Shown: positions 1 to 13,017 of the stretch, in pieces | Layout of the letters: every line of letters starts with the position of its first letter | Numbering within the stretch: the first letter of the stretch is position 1 | Assembly: GCF_019175385.1 (NCBI RefSeq) | Contig: NC_083340.1 | Coordinates: 17,434,336 to 17,498,335 of the forward strand | DNA: 64,000 nucleotides | Direction: 5' to 3' | From: Lycium barbarum | Taxonomy: Eukaryota; Streptophyta; Magnoliopsida; Solanales; Solanaceae | The notes under the pieces: model-generated | Told to the model about the DNA's origin: nothing | Database searches by the model: none | The model's input: the letters and a program-made list of their open reading frames with translations, nothing else | Program-made: the position numbers and the translations under genes

Positions 1-3000
1 TTTCGCTAAGGTTCACCTAATCTAAGCAAATAAAATAAGTAAAGTGTTAATCAGGTAATTATAAATTAAATACACATAAAAAAAAAGGGCAAAATGATTC
101 AAATGGGCTCAGGCCCATTTTCGTGTTGTTGCTGTTTGCTATTGGGCCACTGCTGGGCTTCAGCCCAGCAGATTTATGCGCTGCTGCGGATCTGTTTGCT
201 GATGTTGGGCTTGGCCCAAATTTTATCTTCTATTGGTGCTGCAGGCTGGGCTGAATAGAGAATGGAATCATGTTGGGCTTTTAGCCCAACGCCAAAATAC
301 GGAAGAAAACGAGTCTCTCGGACTCGTGTGCGAGATGATCATGCATAAAACGAGAGGAAACGATTAGTATATGATCAACGAATATGTAAAATACACACTC
401 AAACCAGATCAGCAGGTTGTATATATTCTGTGTATATTTAAATATATCTCATGCATACATATTCATAAGGATGTGTAAAAGGTTAAGGTTGGAAAACTTC
501 CTCTCCATCTTCCCGATGCCGCACAAGTTCCAAGGAATTTTCATGAATCCCAGGCATGGCTAACACCGGGAAAGGCTTGGATGACCCCAAACTGTCATGG
601 TCCATCTAAAAAAAACAAACATGTCCAAAAATGGGACAAGGGAGCGCAGGGAACTCGAAACAAAACTCAGAACAACTCAAATGATAACAGCAACATTCAA
701 AAGAGTATTGAGCATATAGGATTTCCAGAAAGGAAAGAGGAAACGACCTATTAGCATGACACACACATATTAAGCATAGAAATTAAGTCCATGACTTAAG
801 CTGGTCTAGGCAAGAGTGTTAAACCAAGCAAATTACTCAAAATAGCATGGATGATAGTGTACAGTCAGACTTCAACTAGACAAAACAGTTAAGCATTTCT
901 ATTCTTTTAAGTATAGGAAAGGAACAAAGCATAAAGTCACAAATGGGAGAAACAGCAGCCCAATGTTATTGAGGGCACAACGAACATAGCACTCGAATAA
1001 AAAAAATCCATGGAATAACAGAATTAGAACAATTTCCAATAGTTCAGATAATGTAAAACAGAAGGAAAAGGTGTGTGTTCCCAAGAGTTTCAGGTTTCAG
1101 GACTGAGACAACATACAACATAAGATCAATATCTGGTCCATAGAAGTTGCGTCTCATTTTGTAGCCACAGAGGAAAAGATGAGAAGCCTATCAATTGCAA
1201 GAATAATTAGGGTGACATTCAGACATGAGGGCACAAAAAGAAAGCATAGGACAGTGGCAAATATGAAAAATGAAATACCTGATATACCCTATAGCTAGCA
1301 GAAGCATGTCAAGGAATTACTAATCTATTTAAACACAGTTGCATACCCAAAATTTTTACACAGATCATGGTAAAGCTCAACTAGTGCACAAAAGTTTCAG
1401 AATTTGACTAAGATTAACATGCACTCTGTGATCAAACTAGTCATGAAAACAGTACAGAGATACAAAACATACTAGGAGATACTGACTTAAGCATAGATAG
1501 AGGGTGTTCACATCCAGGCCCAGCAACAAATCAAGAGAAAAACAGAATGCAGTGTTATCACAGGAATGAAGGTTCATACATACATTACAAGGAAAAAGGA
1601 GATAAAGAATTAGTATTCTACATGGTGGACTGATACTAAACTTGATTCAGGACAAATTAAACAATGTAGATATATTTAGCTATTAGTTCAAATGCAAATT
1701 CAGTTCCAAGAAACAAACGCAATGAGAGATAATCATTAACGACCAGGGCAAGACTAAATTAGTTAGAAGTAAACAGTAGCCTGCATAATACTACTAAGAT
1801 GCTGAACTTAATCTAACCAACTGAAAATGGAACAAGGTTTGATAAACGACTTGTTAAGGAAACTAAACATAGAATTCAGATTTGGAAACAAACACATTTC
1901 AACAACCAATACCGACATGTTAGGTAATCTTTCATTGTATTTAAATCTAAGCGGATTACATTTATGATAGGGTATATTACCTGAAAAAATAGAGTAAAAG
2001 CAAGGCAATGCTGGCCTGTTCTAATTACATACGGAGTATACCTAAGATATACACACAGTGATGTGTATATCGAATATATATTGAATGTATATTTTCTTCT
2101 TATCCCGGTAACCTACTGTATATCATATGTATATCTGACTCTGGAACAAATTATGAATCATGGAAAGTTCAGTCTAAGCCTCCAAACTACTACAGACACC
2201 TTTCAAATTCGACTAACGATTAATATCCTATCCTAACAGCTCCCAAACATCAAACAAATAATGCGACAACAACGAAACTACATAATCACTAAACATACAG
2301 CAGGATAAACTAAAAATCTTAACCAAAACAGAAATTAAAGCTTACGAGTGATAAGGCATCGAAGTTTACCTTTTTTGTGCGCAATGAACTAGGGTGTCGA
2401 AGTCGTCGAATCTACACTCGAACGTTAACAGATTAGGAATCGACAAAAATGGATTCGAAGAGTTCTATCGCAGCCAAAGTCCACCAAGACAGAACGAACA
2501 TTTACCAATCTTAAAGTTAGAATCGTAATCAAAATGAAAGTCCTAAAAAATGCTAAAGATTTCTGGGTGATTCTTGTTGTATCCCAAACAAACTCAATCC
2601 GTCCTTTTCTCCTTTTCTTAGTTTGTTTTCGTTGTTTTTATACTGAAAAAAAAGGAGCGGGAGAGAGAGACAAGTGGGGGACAGGGGTGAGTGGGGAGCG
2701 GAGAAGAAGGAGGGAAAGGGGGTGAGTGGGAGCGGCGTGAGGCGGCGAGTGGAAGGGAGCGGAGTGAGATGGGAAATGAGAGTGGGAGGCGGAAAGAAGG
2801 AGGGAAAAGGAAAGGAAAGAGTGAAGGGGGAAACCCTTTAGGGTTTTCCCTTAATTTGAGTGAAAATGGGCCGGACCCCGTCCATTTGTGGACTGGGTCA
2901 AATTTTGGACTGAGTATTGAAAGAAATGTCTAGAATTAAAAACATAGCCTGGTCTAAAAAATTGAGATAAAAAATATGGTTTAGTCTAAAAGATATTAGG

Positions 3001-3622
3001 AGTTAATCGGACTTTGATTTGGGGTCCGGTAAGTCAAAATACGGACCGAGTGCAAGAAATAGTTTGGCTTCTAAATTTGAATAAGAGACTCATTTTGATT
3101 AACGATGTACTAAGGGTGCCAGAATATCACCTAATACGGAAATATGTAATTATAAAAAGACCCGGGTAAAAATTATATGATGTCGCAAATGACCGTGCAA
3201 TAATATTTAATAACAAACGCTATTATTTAAATGTGCGAAATAAATGTGATGTGTGTGCGGAAGTTGGTAGAAACGTTGAGAAATGCAAATTTCAATAATA
3301 CTGAATAATAGTAGCAAATAAATAGCGGTAGTAATACTGATAAATAACAATGATAATGGTAATAATGATAATGTTGATGATAATGGTGATAAAAAAAATA
3401 ATAGTAGATATAATAATAATGGTAAATAACAAACATTGATAATAAAAAATGATAATAATTAATAATAATAATAATAAAGATGATAGAAATTAATAAATAA
3501 AAAATAATAACGATAAATAACAATTATTGATAAAATAATGATAATAATTAATAATAAAATAACGATGATAATGATGATAAATAATTGATAACAAAAAATA
3601 ACGCTGATAATAATGATTAGTA

Positions 3623-3671
<49 letters not shown>

Positions 3672-3725
3672 GAAATAACAAGAATGATAATAATAAATGA
3701 CAACTAGTAATAAATGATAATTTAA

Positions 3726-3770
<45 letters not shown>

Positions 3771-4185
3771 TAATAATGATAATAATAAACTGCAGAAGAA
3801 TAAATAAAACGTGGGTGTTAATAAAAGACTAATAATTATAGTAAAACTTAAATGCATATTTTTTAATTTCTCGAAATACCAGAAGTATAAATAGGTATTT
3901 CGGAGGAGATGCGGGACAAAATTAGGTGTCAACAGTATATAGAATGTAAGGATTTACAAAGTGTTGCCTTGTAATTAATTTGACGAATCCGAACCCGAAA
4001 ACGAGACGATGGCTAACCGTTTGAAATTTGTGATAAAGTAATGCTTATAATGTTAAAAAAAATAAAAGTTGTGATATTAATAGTAGTAGCAATAAAATAT
4101 CGCGAAAAATAAAGTATTTAGCTCGTTAGTAAATTTAAAAACCCGGGTAAATTAAATAAAAGAGGGACAAAATTGGGTGTCAACA
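1..4185 (+). repeat. Left LTR (3' 4.2 kb only)
   Basis: This is identical by eye to 9248-13432 apart from a few changes: TC versus GA at 160-161, two single-base changes near 2778 and 2840, and compensating one-unit differences in two TAA arrays. It ends GGTGTCAACA. The first ~1040 bases of the LTR lie left of the window. Short reading frames here recur at the same offset in the other LTR and none resembles a protein. Near-identity of the two LTRs implies a recent insertion. Confidence 0.9.
3290..3795. repeat. TAA/TGA-rich low-complexity tract in left LTR
   Basis: About 500 bases built almost entirely from TAA, TGA and AAT triplets, including two runs of pure (TAA)n near 3628-3670 and 3728-3765. 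Leucine- and tyrosine-rich translations on the minus strand come from this composition and are not genes. Confidence 0.9.
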
Positions 4186-5168
4186 GATGCCCCTCTTCGG
4201 CCGGAGATGATGTAAGAGTCTTCGGGCGAAGAAGTTGACGTAGTAGCCAATTTTGTTTGGACTGACGAATATGAGTTTGTAAGAAAGTACGGTTTAGGAA
4301 AAATTGATGGAAAATATTATGAGGACCGAAGGAAGTATGGAAAATTATGGTCGAACCCTGTTGGGAGAATGTTATTTATGAATTTTATAACTTTGCAAGG
4401 ATTGTAGACAGGCGACGAAAATGGAACATATGCTTATAGCTTCCTGGTTATAAATGTGGCGGGCAATACACCCTTGAGTAGGACTCTACTAAGCACGATG
4501 CGTATTCTTCAAAGATGCCCCAGTGTTGAGTTAGGGAGACACTGGGAATGTAGAAAGGAATATGAGATTGTGAAAAGAGTAGATTCAGTAGAGTTTTAGC
4601 GGTGAATATGAAAGAAATTTTTGGATAACCTACGTAGCACATGTTTATGGATGTAGGCGGAGTCGAGTTCGAGAGTAGATTCGTGACCTTTGCTTGTGAG
4701 TTTGGTAATCCTCTTCAGCAAATTTTCCCCAGTTCACTGCGTAAGATAAAGTTCCACGTTGTGTTGCGTCCCTGCAGGTTGTATTTTCTGCCGAAACTGA
4801 AATTCATGTCAAAATTAGTAATAGAGTTGAAAGTGTAAAATTGTGAAGAATGTAAAATGATAGTAAATATGAGCGTGGGAATGAAAATGAAGCCGTGTGG
4901 CCAATGTTGTCTCTGGTTGTCTTCAGGGACTTGAATGAATGCATGATGCGTATGCTGAGGATGTGATAATATCTCTAGTTGCAGTTGAAGATGATAGTGA
5001 TAAGGTCTCCGGCTGTCTTCCGGGACTCGATGATAAATGATATCTGCGAAATTTAAGGTAAATTCGTTAAAGTAGGTAAAGTAGATGATGAAATAAAGAA
5101 ATGAAGTAAGGAGTAAAGTAAGTGTATAGCCGTTTGGCTTATGCGAGTGAGGCCGTATAGCCATGCGA

Positions 5169-5392
5169 TGTCTCCGGTTGTCTTCGGGGACTTGATGATG
5201 CGTCTCCGGTTGTCTTCGGGGACTTGATGCTATGTCTCCGGTTGTCTTCGGGGACTTGATGTTGTGTCTCCGGTTGTCTTCGGGGACTTGATGCTATGTC
5301 TCCGGTTGTCTTCGGGGACTTGATGTTGCGTCTCCGGTTGTCTTCGGGGACTTGATGATACATCTCCGGTTGTCTTCAGAGATTTGATGACG
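5169..5392 (+). repeat. 32-bp minisatellite, about 7 units
   Basis: Core TCTCCGGTTGTCTTCGGGGA recurs at 5171, 5203, 5235 and 5267 and onward with a strict 32-base period, followed by CTTGATG. Degenerate single units occur near 4910, 5005, 5515 and 6006. The period is not a multiple of three, so the proline-rich translation is incidental. Confidence 0.92.
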
Positions 5393-5572
5393 TGTCTCCT
5401 TTGAAGTTCAAGGAAAAATCGTTAGAATTGGTGAAGTAAATGACAAGTAGAGAGTAGATTCATAGTGTAGCCGTATGGCTTATGCATATGAGACTGTATA
5501 GCCGAATGATGCCCCCGGTTGTCTTCAGAGACTCGACGCCAATCCTGTAAAATTCAAGATAAAATGTGAATT

Positions 5573-6006
5573 CTTATTTTAGGGTAGAATGACCCAATAT
5601 GTCCTATTTTAGGGTGGACGAACCCGATGTATCCTATTTTAGGGTGGACGAACCCGATATCCTATTTTAGGGTGGAAGAACCCGATATGTCCTATTTCAG
5701 GGCGGACGAACCCAAATATCCTATTTTAGGGTGGAAGAACCCAAGCATCCTATTTTAGGGTGGAAGAACCCAAGTATCCTATTTTAGGGTGGAAGAACCT
5801 AATATCCTATTTTAGGGTGGAAGAACCCAAGTATCCTATTTTAGGGTGGACGAACCCAATATCCTATTTTAGGGTGGAAGAACCCAAGTATCCTATTTTA
5901 GGGTGGAAGAACCCAAGCATCCTATTTTAGGGTGGAAGAACCCAAGTATCCTATTTTAGGGTGGAAGAACCCAAGTATCCTATTTTAGGGTGGACGAACC
6001 CAAGCA
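5573..6006 (+). repeat. About 30-bp minisatellite, about 14 units
   Basis: Repeats of TATCCTATTTTAGGGTGG followed by AAGAACCCAAG or ACGAACCCGA. Most units are 29-31 bases. The core contains the short inverted pair GGGT...ACCC, so each unit could form a small hairpin. Confidence 0.92.
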
Positions 6007-6067
6007 TGTCTCCGGTTGTTTTCGAGGACATGATGCATATGTCGTGTGAGGCATTTTGAAGAAATGA

Positions 6068-6391
6068 TATCCAATTAAAGGCGGACGAGCCTAAAATGTC
6101 CTATTAAAGGCGGACAATCCTAAAGTGTCCTATTAAAGGCGGACGAGCCTAAAATGTCCTATTAAAGGCGGACGAGCCTAAAGTGTCCTATTAAAGGCGG
6201 ACAATCCTAGAGTGTCCTATTAAAGGCGGACGAGCCTAAATGCTGTGCGTTTGCGAACAATGATGTTGTCCCTTTGTCGGGCATTTGAAATCAGTAGTGC
6301 ATATGTGATGCGATGCTTTTGAAAAAATGATGTTCCTATTAAAGGCGGATAAGCCTAAAATGTCCTATTAAAGGCGGACGAGCCTAAAATG
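6068..6391 (+). repeat. About 30-bp minisatellite in two blocks
   Basis: Unit TGTCCTATTAAAGGCGGACG followed by AGCCTAAAA, six copies to about 6240. After a ~95-base spacer with GTGATG motifs there are two further copies (6332-6391). The TCCTAT start and GGCGGAC..GCCTAA inverted core make this a relative of the preceding array with different loop bases. Confidence 0.9.
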
Positions 6392-7244
6392 TATAGTTAT
6401 CGTCGGGGTGTGATATTGATGCCTCCAGCGGTCTTGGGAGATGCCTCCAGCTGTCTTTGGAAACTCAACAATGATTCCTGCAAAGTTCAGAGTAAAATGG
6501 TTAAAGCTGGTAAAGTATATGATAAAATAATTGATAAAGTATGGAGTAAAGTGGTGGAATAGCCGTCTGGCTCATGATGTTGATGGTATCGTGACAGGCC
6601 AAATTTAGGACACGTAATCCTGATTTAATTCGCCTTCGATCTCGTCAACCTACAAAAACAGGTGTATAAAGTTACAAAATTATTTTGACAAAAAATAAAT
6701 TAAAAGACAAGGTTGGAAGTAAAGCCGTATGGCTTTTTGAGGCGAGGCCACAATGGCCCTGATTGATAGACTTGACTGTTGATCTCGCGATTTTAAGTTC
6801 CTGCACTCAAAGAAAAATTCTTAGTTTGGGAGGGGGAAGTTGATTCGTGTTGACTCGAAGCTCGACGTTATTGGCGTTCCATTTGTCTTGTTTGTTTGGA
6901 TCTTGTGATCTCCGTTCAAGCCTCGGTAGATGAACAGTAGTGAAATAATTGAAAGAAAGTATTTCATTTGAAAGGTAGGTATGTAAGTATATGTATAAAA
7001 ATGTAACTATATGTATATAAGTTATGAAATATGTATATGTAAATGTACGTATGTAAGGAAATATATGTATATGTAAGTTGTGAAATGTTCTGTCAATTTC
7101 GGACTGTGACATTTCTAAAGCAATTGGTTTATAATATTTCCTGTCTGGTAGCCTTAATCTTGTCAATGTCCCCGTTCTTTGTCTATATTTTTTTCTCAAA
7201 AAAACTATGCCCCAGTTTTGGTTCTGAAGGGTGTACTAAATTTA

Positions 7245-7630
7245 TGTTGTGGTGTGACCGAACCTTATATAGGTTGCCTACGTATCCGCCAAGGAATCAG
7301 GTCAGCGTAGTTCTGTTATATCTATGGTAAAGGGTTTGTTGGATTTTTATCTAGGTGTGACGGGTCTGTATGTTGATAGTCTTCGTGTAAGGTTTTTTTT
7401 TTTTTTTTTTTTTGAATTTTCTGTTATAGCGCAACCGAACCCTATGTGTGCTGCCTACGTATCTCACCATGAGAATCAGGTCAGAACGTAGTTCGTATGT
7501 ATGCAAAAATCTTTTGATTTTTGTTCTAAATGCAACCGAACCCTATATGGGCTGCCCACGTATCCCCCATGAGAATCAGGTCAGCGCAGTTCGTATGTAT
7601 GCAAAAATCTTTTGATTTTTGTTCTAAACT
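7245..7630 (+). repeat. Approx. 100-bp dispersed/tandem units with T-tracts
   Basis: Three related units share GACCGAACC or CAACCGAACCCTAT, then GCCTACGTATC, then GAATCAGGTCAG and GTAGTTC (near 7255, 7427 and 7531). The last two also share GTATGCAAAAATCTTTTGAT. Long T homopolymers lie at about 7390-7413 and 7656-7671. Confidence 0.8.
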
Positions 7631-7858
7631 CACATGCATATTAGGACGCGTTATTTTTTTTTTTTTTTTTTTATATAATCATTTACATCTGTTTGACAAC
7701 TTGTTTGACTCTCTTTGATAAATTATTTGCTACATGCCTTACTTGACTTTACGTGATCATGACTTTACCTAGATATGTTCATGAAACTAACATCATTTAT
7801 ACTGTATGTTTATTTTATCTTATTCCCAAAACAGAGAGTTGGTTCGTGTTGACACTCA

Positions 7859-8236
7859 ATGGCTGACCACCCTTACATCACAAGGTCAAAGACATCATCG
7901 TTACCTCAACGCAGCTGGGTTGTTCAAGGAAAGGCAAATATTACCGCACCTATTTCGACTGGTCCGGAAAACATCATGGTTTCTAATGATCCCCCTGAGA
8001 CTTCTGAACATAGCAATACTATCCAACGGGATGAACATATCGCCCGCCTAACTCAAGAGATTGAAGATCTATGCAGAGAACTGAATCGGGTTAGAAACAT
8101 GATCAACTCATCTATTACACTCCAAACTCCGCTTCCTGAACCTAGGAACGTCACACCAAACCCGCCTCGTTTTCCATCACTTGAATCCCCAGCAGAGTCG
8201 CCAAGCTGTCACACCCCATTTTTACCCGGAGGTTAA
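7859..8236 (+). pseudogene. Truncated gag-like N-terminal fragment
   Basis: An open frame of 125 codons starts at ATG 7859 (MADHPYITRSKTSSLPQRSW). It holds a likely coiled-coil stretch (about residues 55-80, rich in E, R, N and L) followed by a proline-rich tail. It runs straight into the right LTR at 8208, so its last ten codons are LTR-derived. This resembles the N-terminus of gag proteins of long-LTR Ty3/Gypsy elements, which is recognition by style rather than by a diagnostic motif. No capsid core or zinc knuckle follows: everything from mid-gag to the 3' LTR is deleted, which explains the element's dependence on a partner. Confidence 0.55.
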
Positions 8237-11200
8237 AATTAGAAGTATGACGTATTGGAGATTCCTGTTTTTTGTTTGTGTTATGTTAAGGAGTCGCCAC
8301 CTAATTATTTACGGTGAATTAGGACACCTGAAGTTTATTAAAGTTATGTCTAAAGTTAATTCTGTTTAAGGTCTGCGAAATTTAAGATTCTGGATAAGGG
8401 TTCAATTAGTCTAAAGGGAAGGTATTAGGCACCCTTTAAGACCCATTAACAATGGTTAACCGACCGGACTTATGATTAATTAGGCTGAGTGTAAATATAG
8501 TATTATAGGAAAAGGAAAGCAGTTTGTAAGTATGGCCAAAGATAGATATGTCAGAATGCTATTTAAAATAGAACTTGTAAAAATAATAATAATTTGTATA
8601 AAAGACTATTTTTTATGCTGTTTAGAAATACAATTTATAAATATTGTTAAAGTTTTAAATAAAAGTATAATAGTGTTGTTTAAAGTAATACTTATATAAA
8701 AAAAAACATAATAATTTGCGTAAAAGAAGATTTTAAATGTTAAATGAGACTGGAAGATATTGCTAAGGCATTAGATAAAAATATAATAATGTCATTCAAA
8801 AATAAGATTTGTAAAATGGGATGATTTGCTTATGAATAATAGCATTTTTAAAGGATAGTTTGACAAAAGTGATCTTCAAGTAAAAAATGATATTACATGA
8901 ATATGATAATATAAAAACGCCTAGACTTAAATATGATAAAAAGTCCATGAATTTCTTTCTATATTTTTATCTCTTTATTTAACATTATTTGCGCTAAAAT
9001 ATGCATGATTAAAAAGTGTGTTCATAAAATGTATTTGAGTTTATATTTTTTGTGTATCCGTGATGTAAGACTAGAAACGTGATCTTAATTCAAAATATAT
9101 ATTTACGACCTCACGTCCTTGAAAAACCGATTGTTCTAATATAGATAAATATTGTAGGTATTGTAACTAATTTAATATGAAAAATGAAACTATGAAATTA
9201 ATTATTGGTTCTTTCTACCTATTTTACTAAAATCAAAACCCCACTGATTTCGCTAAGGTTCACCTAATCTAAGCAAATAAAATAAGTAAAGTGTTAATCA
9301 GGTAATTATAAATTAAATACACATAAAAAAAAAGGGCAAAATGATTCAAATGGGCTCAGGCCCATTTTCGTGTTGTTGCTGTTTGCTATTGGGCCACTGC
9401 TGGGCTGAAGCCCAGCAGATTTATGCGCTGCTGCGGATCTGTTTGCTGATGTTGGGCTTGGCCCAAATTTTATCTTCTATTGGTGCTGCAGGCTGGGCTG
9501 AATAGAGAATGGAATCATGTTGGGCTTTTAGCCCAACGCCAAAATACGGAAGAAAACGAGTCTCTCGGACTCGTGTGCGAGATGATCATGCATAAAACGA
9601 GAGGAAACGATTAGTATATGATCAACGAATATGTAAAATACACACTCAAACCAGATCAGCAGGTTGTATATATTCTGTGTATATTTAAATATATCTCATG
9701 CATACATATTCATAAGGATGTGTAAAAGGTTAAGGTTGGAAAACTTCCTCTCCATCTTCCCGATGCCGCACAAGTTCCAAGGAATTTTCATGAATCCCAG
9801 GCATGGCTAACACCGGGAAAGGCTTGGATGACCCCAAACTGTCATGGTCCATCTAAAAAAAACAAACATGTCCAAAAATGGGACAAGGGAGCGCAGGGAA
9901 CTCGAAACAAAACTCAGAACAACTCAAATGATAACAGCAACATTCAAAAGAGTATTGAGCATATAGGATTTCCAGAAAGGAAAGAGGAAACGACCTATTA
10001 GCATGACACACACATATTAAGCATAGAAATTAAGTCCATGACTTAAGCTGGTCTAGGCAAGAGTGTTAAACCAAGCAAATTACTCAAAATAGCATGGATG
10101 ATAGTGTACAGTCAGACTTCAACTAGACAAAACAGTTAAGCATTTCTATTCTTTTAAGTATAGGAAAGGAACAAAGCATAAAGTCACAAATGGGAGAAAC
10201 AGCAGCCCAATGTTATTGAGGGCACAACGAACATAGCACTCGAATAAAAAAAATCCATGGAATAACAGAATTAGAACAATTTCCAATAGTTCAGATAATG
10301 TAAAACAGAAGGAAAAGGTGTGTGTTCCCAAGAGTTTCAGGTTTCAGGACTGAGACAACATACAACATAAGATCAATATCTGGTCCATAGAAGTTGCGTC
10401 TCATTTTGTAGCCACAGAGGAAAAGATGAGAAGCCTATCAATTGCAAGAATAATTAGGGTGACATTCAGACATGAGGGCACAAAAAGAAAGCATAGGACA
10501 GTGGCAAATATGAAAAATGAAATACCTGATATACCCTATAGCTAGCAGAAGCATGTCAAGGAATTACTAATCTATTTAAACACAGTTGCATACCCAAAAT
10601 TTTTACACAGATCATGGTAAAGCTCAACTAGTGCACAAAAGTTTCAGAATTTGACTAAGATTAACATGCACTCTGTGATCAAACTAGTCATGAAAACAGT
10701 ACAGAGATACAAAACATACTAGGAGATACTGACTTAAGCATAGATAGAGGGTGTTCACATCCAGGCCCAGCAACAAATCAAGAGAAAAACAGAATGCAGT
10801 GTTATCACAGGAATGAAGGTTCATACATACATTACAAGGAAAAAGGAGATAAAGAATTAGTATTCTACATGGTGGACTGATACTAAACTTGATTCAGGAC
10901 AAATTAAACAATGTAGATATATTTAGCTATTAGTTCAAATGCAAATTCAGTTCCAAGAAACAAACGCAATGAGAGATAATCATTAACGACCAGGGCAAGA
11001 CTAAATTAGTTAGAAGTAAACAGTAGCCTGCATAATACTACTAAGATGCTGAACTTAATCTAACCAACTGAAAATGGAACAAGGTTTGATAAACGACTTG
11101 TTAAGGAAACTAAACATAGAATTCAGATTTGGAAACAAACACATTTCAACAACCAATACCGACATGTTAGGTAATCTTTCATTGTATTTAAATCTAAGCG

Positions 11201-12869
11201 GATTACATTTATGATAGGGTATATTACCTGAAAAAATAGAGTAAAAGCAAGGCAATGCTGGCCTGTTCTAATTACATACGGAGTATACCTAAGATATACA
11301 CACAGTGATGTGTATATCGAATATATATTGAATGTATATTTTCTTCTTATCCCGGTAACCTACTGTATATCATATGTATATCTGACTCTGGAACAAATTA
11401 TGAATCATGGAAAGTTCAGTCTAAGCCTCCAAACTACTACAGACACCTTTCAAATTCGACTAACGATTAATATCCTATCCTAACAGCTCCCAAACATCAA
11501 ACAAATAATGCGACAACAACGAAACTACATAATCACTAAACATACAGCAGGATAAACTAAAAATCTTAACCAAAACAGAAATTAAAGCTTACGAGTGATA
11601 AGGCATCGAAGTTTACCTTTTTTGTGCGCAATGAACTAGGGTGTCGAAGTCGTCGAATCTACACTCGAACGTTAACAGATTAGGAATCGACAAAAATGGA
11701 TTCGAAGAGTTCTATCGCAGCCAAAGTCCACCAAGACAGAACGAACATTTACCAATCTTAAAGTTAGAATCGTAATCAAAATGAAAGTCCTAAAAAATGC
11801 TAAAGATTTCTGGGTGATTCTTGTTGTATCCCAAACAAACTCAATCCGTCCTTTTCTCCTTTTCTTAGTTTGTTTTCGTTGTTTTTATACTGAAAAAAAA
11901 GGAGCGGGAGAGAGAGACAAGTGGGGGACAGGGGTGAGTGGGGAGCGGAGAAGAAGGAGGGAAAGGGGGTGAGTGGGAGCGGCGTGAGGCGGCGAGTGGA
12001 AGGGAGCGGAGTGAGATGGGAAAGGAGAGTGGGAGGCGGAAAGAAGGAGGGAAAAGGAAAGGAAAGAGTGAAGGGGGAAACCCTTTAGGGCTTTCCCTTA
12101 ATTTGAGTGAAAATGGGCCGGACCCCGTCCATTTGTGGACTGGGTCAAATTTTGGACTGAGTATTGAAAGAAATGTCTAGAATTAAAAACATAGCCTGGT
12201 CTAAAAAATTGAGATAAAAAATATGGTTTAGTCTAAAAGATATTAGGAGTTAATCGGACTTTGATTTGGGGTCCGGTAAGTCAAAATACGGACCGAGTGC
12301 AAGAAATAGTTTGGCTTCTAAATTTGAATAAGAGACTCATTTTGATTAACGATGTACTAAGGGTGCCAGAATATCACCTAATACGGAAATATGTAATTAT
12401 AAAAAGACCCGGGTAAAAATTATATGATGTCGCAAATGACCGTGCAATAATATTTAATAACAAACGCTATTATTTAAATGTGCGAAATAAATGTGATGTG
12501 TGTGCGGAAGTTGGTAGAAACGTTGAGAAATGCAAATTTCAATAATACTGAATAATAGTAGCAAATAAATAGCGGTAGTAATACTGATAAATAACAATGA
12601 TAATGGTAATAATGATAATGTTGATGATAATGGTGATAAAAAAAATAATAGTAGATATAATAATAATGGTAAATAACAAACATTGATAATAAAAAATGAT
12701 AATAATTAATAATAATAATAATAAAGATGATAGAAATTAATAAATAAAAAATAATAACGATAAATAACAATTATTGATAAAATAATGATAATAATTAATA
12801 ATAAAATAACGATGATAATGATGATAAATAATTGATAACAAAAAATAACGCTGATAATAATGATTAGTA

Positions 12870-12915
<46 letters not shown>

Positions 12916-12969
12916 GAAATAACAAGAATGATAATAATAAATGACAACTAGTAATAAATGATAATTTAA

Positions 12970-13017
<48 letters not shown>

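Larger units (their letters stand above)
4186..7858. other. Interior of LTR element, no coding region
   Basis: Directly after the left LTR the sequence reads GATGCCCCTCTTCGG and runs into spacer DNA with several minisatellites (listed separately). No retroelement protein domain is readable on either strand. Phrases such as GCCGTATGGCTTATGC recur between the arrays, so the whole interior looks built from duplicated short units rather than from a decayed pol gene. Confidence 0.75.

Noticed and set aside
2534..2933. Two overlapping arginine/glycine-rich frames (and the copy at 11781-12180)
   Set aside because: The composition follows an AG-rich tract; no domain, and it lies inside an LTR.
3227..3932. 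Minus-strand frames rich in leucine, tyrosine and histidine in the LTR (and their copy at 12474-13179)
   Set aside because: They are translations of (TAA)n/(TGA)n repeats; no start context, no protein similarity, and identical in both LTRs because the LTRs are duplicates.
5139..6391. CRISPR-like regular arrays
   Set aside because: The units are direct tandem minisatellites without unique spacers, in a plant retrotransposon.
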